Source: Aquimonas sp002352135 (GTDB taxonomy: Bacteria > Pseudomonadota > Gammaproteobacteria > Xanthomonadales > Xanthomonadaceae). From it: DNA of 64,000 bases. The notes below the pieces were generated by a model. That model did no database searches and was not told the DNA's origin. It saw only the letters and a list, made by a program, of their open reading frames with translations. Each line of letters opens with the position of its first letter. Positions within the stretch are counted from its first letter, which is position 1. The position numbers and the translations under genes were made by a program. The DNA lies in the NCBI GenBank assembly GCA_035440755.1, contig DAORND010000007.1, forward strand, positions 1 to 64,000, written 5' to 3'. Of the stretch, positions 9,727 through 17,210 are shown in pieces.

Positions 9727-11322
9727 ATGGAACCGACCGTGACTGCTGTTCTGGCCCGCATCGATATCGGCATCATCGCGGTCTATCTGTTGGGTATCGT
9801 CGGGCTGGGACTGTGGGTGTCGCGTCAGCAGCGCACGGCGACGGACTTCTTCCTTGCTTCGCGAGACTCGACATGGCCGGTCATTGGGCTGGCCTTGCTG
9901 GCGTCGAACATCTCCTCGACCACCCTGATCGGATTGGCCGGTGCGGCCTACTCGATGGGCATCGCGGTCTACAACTACGAGTGGATGGCGAGCGTGGTGC
10001 TGGCCTTCTTCTGCGTGTTCTTCTTGCCCTTCCTGTTGCGCTCCCAGGTATTCACCTTGCCGGAGTATCTGGAGCGTCGTTACGACCGAAGGGCGCGAGT
10101 GTATTTTTCGGCGCTGACGCTGTTTCTCAACGTTGTCGTCGACACGGCGGGTACGCTGTATGGCGGCGCGCTGATGTTCAAGTTGATCCTCCCGAACGTG
10201 CCGCTGTGGCAGATCGTCAGCGTGTTGGCCTTGTCGGCGGGTATCTACACAATGGCCGGTGGCTTGCGCGCGGTGATGGTCACCGAAACCGTGCAGGCAT
10301 TGGTGTTGTTGCTGGCGGCGGTGCTGATCAGCGTGTTTGCGTTCGACAAGGCGGGCGGCTGGGATGCGGTCATGCAGGCGGTCGATCCATCCAAACTGTC
10401 GCTGATTCGTCCAGCCGACGACCCCGGCGTGCCGTGGACCGGGCTGCTGTTTGGCGTGCCCTTGCTTGGGTTCTATTTCTGGTGCACCAATCAGTTCATG
10501 GCGCAGCGCATCCTGTCGGCACGCAACCTGAATCACGGTCGCTGGGGCAGTCTGTTTGCGGGGCTGCTCAAATTGCCGGTGCTCTGGCTGATGGTGCTGC
10601 CGGGCACTTGCGCGCTGCTGTTGTATCCGCAGCTCAGCAGCCCGGATCTGGTCTATCCAACCCTGCTGTTCGATCTGTTGCCAACCGGAATCGTTGGTCT
10701 CGTGGTCGCCGGATTTCTGGCTGCGCTGATGTCCTCGATTGCCTCCACCTTCAACTCGGCAGCAACTCTCGTCACCATGGATTTCTACCGTCACTGGCGG
10801 CCGCAGGCCGATGGTGCCGCGCTGGTACGTGCCGGTCGCATCACCACGCTGGTCTTCATGTTGATTGCCGTCGTCTGGGCCCCGCAGATCGCCCGTTTCG
10901 AATCGCTGTGGCAATACCTGCAAGCGGTGTTGGCGTACGCGGTTCCGCCGGTTGTTGCGCTGTTTCTGGTCGGCATGTTCTCGGCGCGCGCCAATGCGCG
11001 TGGTGCGTTTGCCACCATTCTGGTCGGACTGCTCGGCGGCGCGCTGATGTTCTATGCCAATGTTCTGTCCAACGCGCCGCTGGGGCTGCACTTCCTGCTG
11101 GTCGCGCCGATCCTGACTGTCGTCTGTGTGCTGACCCATCTGTTGGTCAGCCACTCGGGTGCTGCGCCCGAGTCTTCACAGGTTGCCGCGTTGCTGTGGT
11201 CGCGTGAGACCTTTCGCGCGGAAAGTGCCGAGCTTCAAGCCTTGCCTCGTTGGCAGAACTATCGCCTGCAAGCCGTGCTGCTGATGGCACTGACCGGCGG
11301 CATCGTCTGGCTGTTCCGCTGA
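9727..11322 (+). CDS. Sodium/solute symporter (SSS/SGLT family), probable sugar importer
   Basis: Inner-membrane transporter of 531 aa with about 13-14 hydrophobic helices. The N-terminal region (A-V-Y-L-L-G-I-V-G-L-G-L-W, then D-F-F-L-A-S-R, then S-N-I-S-S-T-T-L-I-G-L-A-G) and the interior Y-F-W-C-T-N-Q-F-M-A-Q-R match the SGLT branch of the family. It is divergent from the sucrose TonB receptor, and a LacI operator lies between them, so it probably carries the sugar across the inner membrane. The Xanthomonas sux locus instead uses an MFS transporter at this step. Converges on lacI with a 19-nt gap. Specificity for sucrose is inference. Confidence 0.85.
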   Translation: MEPTVTAVLARIDIGIIAVYLLGIVGLGLWVSRQQRTATDFFLASRDSTWPVIGLALLASNISSTTLIGLAGAAYSMGIAVYNYEWMASVVLAFFCVFFLPFLLRSQVFTLPEYLERRYDRRARVYFSALTLFLNVVVDTAGTLYGGALMFKLILPNVPLWQIVSVLALSAGIYTMAGGLRAVMVTETVQALVLLLAAVLISVFAFDKAGGWDAVMQAVDPSKLSLIRPADDPGVPWTGLLFGVPLLGFYFWCTNQFMAQRILSARNLNHGRWGSLFAGLLKLPVLWLMVLPGTCALLLYPQLSSPDLVYPTLLFDLLPTGIVGLVVAGFLAALMSSIASTFNSAATLVTMDFYRHWRPQADGAALVRAGRITTLVFMLIAVVWAPQIARFESLWQYLQAVLAYAVPPVVALFLVGMFSARANARGAFATILVGLLGGALMFYANVLSNAPLGLHFLLVAPILTVVCVLTHLLVSHSGAAPESSQVAALLWSRETFRAESAELQALPRWQNYRLQAVLLMALTGGIVWLFR

Positions 11323-11341
11323 CGGTGTCGGTACGCGCGAC

Positions 11342-12349
11342 TCAGCTCGACTGACGAATGATCAGCGCGGGTGTCATCGCCACCGACTGCGCGACGTTGG
11401 TCTCGCCACTCAGCACACGCTCGACCAGCAGGCGAGCGCCCTCGGCCAGATCCTGACGCACCGTGGTCAGTGGCGGATGGGCATAACTGGCCAGTTCGAT
11501 GTCGTCGTAGCCGACGATGGACACCTCATCCGGAACCCGTCGCCCGGCTTCGGTCAGCGCGCGGATGGCACTGTTGGCGATGACGTCGGACGCTGCCACG
11601 ATGCCGTCGATGTCGGGATGCGCGGTCACAAACGCACGGATGTCATCCAGTGCATCTTCGGCGCGGAAGTGGCTGCGGGCCAGCAGTTCGGGGTCCGGTG
11701 CGAAGCCGAGCTGTCGAAGTGCCTGGATGTGGCCCTCATAGCGTTGACCCACTTCGGGTAGGCGTTCGTCGCCGAGAAACGCGATCCGCCGCCGCCCGCG
11801 TTGCAGTAGATGCGAGGTCGCCAGTTCCCCACCGAGCCGATTGTCGGTTCCGACGCTGGCATAGTCCTGCTCGGGAAGTTGCGCCCCCCAGGCGACGACG
11901 GCCTTGCCACGGCGCGAGGCGTCATTGATGGTGGCGTGCTCGAAACTCTGTCCGATCAGGATCACGCCATCGGCACGACCCGGTTGCAACAGACGCCCGA
12001 TCCAGTCTTCCTCGTGCACTGGCACCTTGCTGAGCAGCATGCTGTAGCCGCGCGCGGCGAGCGCGTCCGCGAGTTGCGCCACCATGCCCATCATGAAGGG
12101 GTCCGACAGCGGCTGCGAACTCTCGTGCAGCAGTGGAACGGCCACGGCGACCACACGGGTCTTCTGCGAGCGCAGACTCTGGGCGACCGGGTTGATGCTG
12201 TAGCCGAGTTCGGCGGCGAGCTTCTGGATTCGCAGGCGAGTCTTCTCGGCAACCAGCGGGTTGTCGGCCAGCGCACGCGATACCGTCGATTCGGCCACGC
12301 CTGCGCGTGCCGCCACATCCGCCATGGTCAGAGGTGTCTTGTCGCTCAT
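11342..12349 (-). CDS. LacI-family transcriptional repressor of the sucrose cluster
   Basis: N-terminal helix-turn-helix with M-A-D-V-A-A-R-A-G-V-A-E-S-T-V-S-R-A-L, hinge helix N-P-V-A-Q-S-L-R-S, then a periplasmic-binding-like effector domain (V-G-Y-D-D-I-E-L-A, P-P-L-T-T-V-R-Q near the end). The ATG at 12349 is preferred to the upstream one at 12370, as it places the HTH about 8 residues from the start. Length 335 aa. Likely binds the palindrome at 9524-9537 and is released by a sugar or sugar phosphate; both are inferred from proximity. Confidence 0.9.
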   Translation of the reverse strand: MSDKTPLTMADVAARAGVAESTVSRALADNPLVAEKTRLRIQKLAAELGYSINPVAQSLRSQKTRVVAVAVPLLHESSQPLSDPFMMGMVAQLADALAARGYSMLLSKVPVHEEDWIGRLLQPGRADGVILIGQSFEHATINDASRRGKAVVAWGAQLPEQDYASVGTDNRLGGELATSHLLQRGRRRIAFLGDERLPEVGQRYEGHIQALRQLGFAPDPELLARSHFRAEDALDDIRAFVTAHPDIDGIVAASDVIANSAIRALTEAGRRVPDEVSIVGYDDIELASYAHPPLTTVRQDLAEGARLLVERVLSGETNVAQSVAMTPALIIRQSS

Positions 12350-12390
12350 GCGGTCAGCATAGGTCGCCAAACCGCGACGTCAAGCAGGAA

Positions 12391-12427
12391 GTCTCCCACC
12401 GCCCCTGATTCTGGGACGGTGGGAGAC
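12391..12427 (-). terminator. Hairpin downstream of nirS
   Basis: An 11-bp inverted repeat GTCTCCCACCG / CGGTGGGAGAC (12391-12401, 12417-12427) just after the nirS stop at 12442. No T-run follows on the reverse strand, so it may act as a weak terminator, a 3' stabiliser, or a structure in the lacI promoter region. Confidence 0.4.
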
Positions 12428-12441
12428 CGCTTGCACAAGCC

Positions 12442-14535
12442 TCAGTAAACGTCCTGCACGGTGTTGAACACGTTGAACTTGCCGGTGGGCGTAATCAGTC
12501 GCGGGTCCTTGATGACCGCCTTGAGCTGGCGTGTGCGGTCGTCGACGACCACGATGGCCGAGCGCTGATCCTTGCCATTCCACACCGAGAACCAGACCTC
12601 ATCACCAGCGCGGTTGTACTCGGGCTGTACGACGCGCTTCGCTCCTTCACCCAGGTCCGCCCACTCGGCAATCGGCAGGACTTCGAATCCCGCATCAAGG
12701 TCATCCAGATTGAACACCGCAACGCTTTGCGATGCCTCCGCCTGAGGGTTGAGCGGGGTATCAACCCAGATGTTTCGCGAGGTCGGGTGTGTCTTGATGA
12801 ACAATGAGCCACCACCCTGTCCCTGCAGAATGCCGACCGCCTTCCATGCGTGCTCGGGGTGTCCGACGGGGTCGGTTCCAACCATGGTGATATTGGCATT
12901 GCCGAGCGCCGAGGTGGCCCAAACCGGCCCGAATTGCGGGTGGGTGAAGTTGGCACCGCGACCCGGGTGCGGAATCTTCTCGACATCGACCAGGCCGACC
13001 ATGCGCTGTTCCAGGCTGTCGACCACAGCGATCTTGTCGCTCTGGTTGGCGGCGGTCAGGAAGTAGCGATGCGTGCTGTCCCAGCCGCCGTCATGCAGGA
13101 AGCGCGCGGCATCCAGCGTGGTGACCTTCAGCGCGTCGATGTTGCTGTAGTCGACCAGCAGGATGCGTCCGGTCTCCTTGACGTTGACGATGAACTCGGG
13201 ATGCTGATGACTGGCAACAATGGCAGCGACACGTGGCTCAGGGTGGTATTCCTGGGTATCGACGGTGGTGCCGCGCGTAGAGACGATCTTCAGTGGCTCC
13301 AGGGTCGGTCCGTCCATCAGCACGTACTGGGGCGGCCAGTACGCACCGGCAATCGCGATCTTGTCCTCGTAGCCCTCGAACTTGGAGGTTTCAACCGAGC
13401 GCGCTTCGAGGCCGATCTTGATCTCGGCGACGCGGGCTGGCGTTTCCATCCAGAGGTCGATCAGATCGATCTTGCCGTCACGTCCGATGGTGTAAACGTA
13501 ACGCCCCGAGTGCGACATGCGCGAAATATGTACGGCATAGCCGGTCTTGATGATCGTGATGATCGCTTTGCTGTCACCATCAATCAGCGCCACTTCGCCA
13601 CTGTCGCGCAGGGTGACCGCGAACAGGTTCTGCAGGTTGTAGTCGTTCATCTGCCGGGTCGGGCGTTCGGCCTCCGGTACCAGCACCTTCCAGCTGTCGC
13701 GCATTTCCGGCATGCCCCATTCCGGTGGGGCGGGCGGCGTGTGCTGGACAAAACGCGCCATCAGATCCACCTGCTCGGCAGTCAACTCACCGCCGGTGCC
13801 GAAATTCGGCATCCCGCCGGGTGAGCCGAAGGTGATCAGCGCCTTCAGGTAGTCAGTGCCCTTGGCCTGGGTAATGTCCGGAGTCAGTGGCTTACCGGTG
13901 GCACCCTTGCGCAGCACACCATGACAGCCTGCGCAGCGCTGGAAAAAGATCTCGGTCGCCTGAGCGAACTCGGCTTCGCTCATGTCCGGTGCTCCCGGCG
14001 TGCGCACGGTGGCGACATCTGCAGCGGCCAGCGTGGACGGCGCGCCCTGGTAGGCGGCCTGCGCTTGCGAGGTGCCGGGGTGCGATTCACCCTGCGCCGG
14101 ATCGGTGCTGACGCCCTTTGCCTTGCGGACGGCACTGACCTGTTCGGCAGTGACGGCATGCTTGCTGCCGTTCCAACTGGCGAAGACGTGAGTGAGGATG
14201 GCGGCGATGTCCGCATCAGGCAGATGACTCATGGCAGGCATCACGCCGTTGTAGGGCTGGCCATTGACCTGGATGGCGCCGCTCAGACCGGTCAGGACGG
14301 TGCCGATGACCTCTTCGATGGGCTTGCTGTTCAGATAGTCGGACTGTGCCAGCGGTGGGAACGCGCCGGGTAAGCCGACACCCGTCGGCTGGTGACAGGC
14401 CGCACATTGCGCAAGGTAGGCGGCTTCGCCCTGCTGCGCTGGCGACTTGGGTGCACGTTCGTTGACGGTATCGTTGCTGCAGGCCACACCGCTCAACAAC
14501 AAAGCGATGGCGGCGACGAGTGTTTGGAGTTTCAT
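12442..14535 (-). CDS. nirS: Cytochrome cd1 nitrite reductase with an additional N-terminal cytochrome c domain
   Basis: Reduces nitrite to NO outside the cytoplasm. 697 aa, longer than the roughly 560-600 of ordinary NirS. Residues 1-19 form a signal ending L-L-L-S-G-V-A-C, a plausible lipobox with Cys19. First c domain: C-A-A-C-H at 44-48 with Met candidates in G-V-M-P-A-M. Second c domain: C-A-G-C-H-G at 201-206, the normal NirS position. The d1 propeller has both expected His segments (A-S-H-Q-H-P-E-F and H-D-G-G-W-D-S-T-H). The start at 14535 has a GGGAGA site. The extra domain resembles the NirC/electron-donor type. No heme d1 synthesis genes (nirF, nirD and so on) are in the window. 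FNR-like sites lie upstream. Confidence 0.93.
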   Translation of the reverse strand: MKLQTLVAAIALLLSGVACSNDTVNERAPKSPAQQGEAAYLAQCAACHQPTGVGLPGAFPPLAQSDYLNSKPIEEVIGTVLTGLSGAIQVNGQPYNGVMPAMSHLPDADIAAILTHVFASWNGSKHAVTAEQVSAVRKAKGVSTDPAQGESHPGTSQAQAAYQGAPSTLAAADVATVRTPGAPDMSEAEFAQATEIFFQRCAGCHGVLRKGATGKPLTPDITQAKGTDYLKALITFGSPGGMPNFGTGGELTAEQVDLMARFVQHTPPAPPEWGMPEMRDSWKVLVPEAERPTRQMNDYNLQNLFAVTLRDSGEVALIDGDSKAIITIIKTGYAVHISRMSHSGRYVYTIGRDGKIDLIDLWMETPARVAEIKIGLEARSVETSKFEGYEDKIAIAGAYWPPQYVLMDGPTLEPLKIVSTRGTTVDTQEYHPEPRVAAIVASHQHPEFIVNVKETGRILLVDYSNIDALKVTTLDAARFLHDGGWDSTHRYFLTAANQSDKIAVVDSLEQRMVGLVDVEKIPHPGRGANFTHPQFGPVWATSALGNANITMVGTDPVGHPEHAWKAVGILQGQGGGSLFIKTHPTSRNIWVDTPLNPQAEASQSVAVFNLDDLDAGFEVLPIAEWADLGEGAKRVVQPEYNRAGDEVWFSVWNGKDQRSAIVVVDDRTRQLKAVIKDPRLITPTGKFNVFNTVQDVY

Positions 14536-14566
14536 GATCGTCTCCCGATGGGTAAGATGTCCGCGA

Positions 14567-14583
14567 GTTCGCGGTCCGCGAAC
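14567..14583. promoter_or_regulatory. Palindrome in the nirS leader
   Basis: GTTCGCGG-T-CCGCGAAC is a perfect 8-bp inverted repeat, 32-48 nt before nirS. A further copy of the half-site, TCGCGAAC, lies at 14607-14614, 31 nt (about three helical turns) away. It could be an operator or a leader RNA hairpin. Confidence 0.4.
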
Positions 14584-14613
14584 AAGGCTCCGCCGCGCGG
14601 GTCGACTCGCGAA

Positions 14614-14627
14614 CTGATCTGGGTCAC
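14614..14627 (-). promoter_or_regulatory. FNR-like site upstream of nirS
   Basis: Reverse strand GTGACCCAGATCAG keeps the TGA-N6-TCA core of TTGAT-N4-ATCAA. Its centre is about 85 nt before the nirS start, which would give a leader of about 44 nt if it sits at -41.5. Three mismatches to consensus. Confidence 0.4.
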
Positions 14628-14662
14628 GCGAAACCCAGATAGTCCGCAGAGTGCGCCATGAA

Positions 14663-14676
14663 CTGACCTGCGTCAA
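14663..14676 (+). promoter_or_regulatory. FNR-like site between nirS and the heme-type receptor
   Basis: CTGACCTGCGTCAA keeps the TGA-N6-TCA core. Its centre is about 64 nt before the receptor ATG at 14734, giving a leader of about 23 nt if it sits at -41.5. Confidence 0.5.
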
Positions 14677-14733
14677 TTCGCCGGGGCGCTGGTCTGCAGA
14701 GGCTGTCGCTATCCCTCAGCGACGGAGATCGCT

Positions 14734-16950
14734 ATGAACCCGCTTTCCCAAATGACCCTGCAGCCGCTATGTGTCGTCTTGCTGCTGGCATTGCCGGGCA
14801 TCGTCAGTGCCGACGCCGCCACAGCGCCACGTCAACTCGACACCGTGGTGGTGGTCGCGCGACGTGCGCCCGAACCCTTGGCGCAGGTCGTATCGAGTGT
14901 CAGCGTGGTGGATCGCGAAACCATCGAGCAGCAACTGGTGCAGGACAGCGCCGATCTGGTGCGCTACCTGCCCGGTGTGCGCATGGATAGCGATGCACAG
15001 CGCTTTGGCGCGCAAGGCTTCTCGATTCGTGGACTCGGTGGCAATCGCGTCCGAGTGGAGATCGATGGTGTGCCGCTGCCGGATGCCTTCAGTGTCGGTC
15101 AGTTCGCCTCGGCGGGTCGCGATCTGATGGACATGGAGGTCATCGAGCAAATGGAGCTGCTGCGTGGACCTGCTTCCACGCTATATGGCAGTGATGCACT
15201 GGCCGGAATCGTGGCGATTCGCACGCGTGATCCGGCTGCCTGGCTCAGTGGCGAGCCGGGAGACGTGGTCTACGGGCTGCGCGGTGGCTACGCCAGCCGG
15301 GATCACAGTCGCTTGCTCAACGCCCATGCGGTCGGCCAAACAACGAGCGGATGGCAATGGTTGGCAGTGGCCTCACAGCGTGAAGGAGGCAAGGTCGACA
15401 ATCGTGCCTGGCGCGTACAGGACGGCCCCAACCCAACTGATACGCGCCGGCGCGCGGTGCTTGGCAAGCTCAGCCGCCAGTTCGCCGACGACTGGCGTGC
15501 CGAAATGATGCTCGATAGCAGCCGTGCCAATGTCGACACCGATGTCGTCTCGCAACGCTTTGCCGCCGGGCGTTTCGCCACGACCTGGCAACTGCTGGCC
15601 GATGACATGCAGCAGCGCGACCGAATCAGCCTCGATCTTGACTGGTCACCAGATCGGCGCGTTCTGCAGCAGATCGAGTTTCGTGGCTATGCGCAAAACA
15701 GCGCGATACGCCAGGACACCGCGCAGTATCGCCTGGCCGACCGCACGACGCCCTTCGAGTCGTTGCGCGAGCGTCGATTCGAATTCCAGCAGGACGAGGT
15801 CGGCATCGATCTGCTGGGGCACGGGCACTTTCAGACGGCCGCCATCGCGCATGCCAGCGTGTTCGGGTTCGAATGGCAGCACACGCGCTACGAAGGCTTG
15901 CGCGATGGATTGGAAACCAACCTGCGCAGCGGCACAGTGAGTCCGGTGATCCTCGGCGAGCGCTTTCCGGTGCGTGATTTTCCGAACTCCCGCGCGCAAC
16001 GTCTGGCGGCGTTTGCGCAGGACGAGTTGCAATGGGGCAAGTGGTCGCTGATTCCTGCACTGCGTGTCGAGGACTATCGTCTCGATGCGCGTCCGGATTC
16101 GATCTTTGTTGAAGACTATCCAGATACCGTGACGGTGGATGCCGACAGCCGCAAACTCACCGGCAAGTTCGGTTTTCGCTACGCGCTGAGCGCGCAACAG
16201 AATCTGTTCCTGCAATACGCACAGGGCTTTCGCGCGCCGCCTTTCAGTGATTTGAATATCGGTCTGTCGCTGGCCTTGCTCAACTACGAAGTGCGCGCCA
16301 ATCCGGACCTGAAACCCGAGCGCAGCGAGGGCATCGAACTCGGGTGGCGCGGGCAGTGGGAAACGTGGGAGGCGAGCCTCTCGGTCTATGACAATCACTA
16401 TCGCGATCTGATCGATTCACGCGCCAACCTCGGCGTTGATCCGGTCAGTGGAGCGACGGTGTTCCAGTCGATCAACCGCGCGCGTGCACGTATTCGTGGT
16501 GCGGAAGCCGACCTGCGCTGGTCGCTGGATCGCTCGCCAGCGGACGCCTGGACCCTGCGCGCGGCGTTGGCTTGGTCGGAGGGCGAGGATACCCGTCTGA
16601 ATCGTCCCCTCAACAGCATCGATCCCGCCGAACTGGTGCTTGGCCTGCGCTATGCGCCGGTGATGGCGGACTGGGGCGCGGAGTGGGTCAGCACTGCCAC
16701 GCGACGCAAGGACGACATCGACCACAGCGCTGGAGCGCTTTTCAAAGCGCCCGGCCACGTTGTGCACGACCTCATGCTGTGGTGGAACCCGCGCGAAGAT
16801 CTTCGCCTGCAGTTTGGCGTCTTCAACGTCAGCAATCGACGCTACTGGAGCTGGGCCAGCGCACGGGGATTGAGTGCGGATTCAAACCAGTTGGGCTTCT
16901 ACACCCAGCCTGGGCGCAATCTGAGCATGAATTTGAGTTGGACTTTCTGA
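14734..16950 (+). CDS. TonB-dependent receptor, heme/hemoglobin type
   Basis: 738-aa outer-membrane receptor. Signal peptide about 1-26 (G-I-V-S-A-D); TonB box L-D-T-V-V-V-V-A; plug with F-S-I-R-G-L-G-G-N-R-V-R-V-E-I-D-G; barrel with F-R-A-P-P-F-S-D-L-N and N-P-D-L-K-P-E-R-S, the FRAP and NPNL boxes of heme receptors; terminal S-W-T-F. The His usually found between the two boxes in classical HemR/HmuR proteins is not seen; a Tyr is present there. Divergent from nirS with a shared control region, so it may import heme under low oxygen. The substrate is not proven: other ligands use receptors of the same clade. Confidence 0.85.
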   Translation: MNPLSQMTLQPLCVVLLLALPGIVSADAATAPRQLDTVVVVARRAPEPLAQVVSSVSVVDRETIEQQLVQDSADLVRYLPGVRMDSDAQRFGAQGFSIRGLGGNRVRVEIDGVPLPDAFSVGQFASAGRDLMDMEVIEQMELLRGPASTLYGSDALAGIVAIRTRDPAAWLSGEPGDVVYGLRGGYASRDHSRLLNAHAVGQTTSGWQWLAVASQREGGKVDNRAWRVQDGPNPTDTRRRAVLGKLSRQFADDWRAEMMLDSSRANVDTDVVSQRFAAGRFATTWQLLADDMQQRDRISLDLDWSPDRRVLQQIEFRGYAQNSAIRQDTAQYRLADRTTPFESLRERRFEFQQDEVGIDLLGHGHFQTAAIAHASVFGFEWQHTRYEGLRDGLETNLRSGTVSPVILGERFPVRDFPNSRAQRLAAFAQDELQWGKWSLIPALRVEDYRLDARPDSIFVEDYPDTVTVDADSRKLTGKFGFRYALSAQQNLFLQYAQGFRAPPFSDLNIGLSLALLNYEVRANPDLKPERSEGIELGWRGQWETWEASLSVYDNHYRDLIDSRANLGVDPVSGATVFQSINRARARIRGAEADLRWSLDRSPADAWTLRAALAWSEGEDTRLNRPLNSIDPAELVLGLRYAPVMADWGAEWVSTATRRKDDIDHSAGALFKAPGHVVHDLMLWWNPREDLRLQFGVFNVSNRRYWSWASARGLSADSNQLGFYTQPGRNLSMNLSWTF

Positions 16951-17161
16951 AGGCTCGATCAGGCGGCGATGCGCGAACAAGGCGGCGCGCAATGAAGGGC
17001 GGAAAACGACGGCAGAACGTGAGAACGCGGTGAACCGGCGTCAGATCTGATTTCGGTGGCGATCGCTTACGCTGCGAAGGTGCACAGAGGAACCTTCCGT
17101 TGATGTTGCACCTCGCACGATGCGGACCCTGCATCAATGTCTTTGACGTAGGCAGGCAAGA

Positions 17162-17191
17162 AAAAGGGCGCGCCTCGCAGCGCGCCCTTTT
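17162..17191 (-). terminator. Rho-independent terminator of the large secreted protein gene
   Basis: 12-bp stem AAAAGGGCGCGC / GCGCGCCCTTTT with a 6-nt loop. On the reverse strand it is followed by a T-rich tract (CCCTTTTTCTTG) 20 nt after the stop at 17211. It may also serve the converging receptor gene. Confidence 0.85.
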
Positions 17192-17210
17192 CATTCATCA
17201 CTGCAACGAG

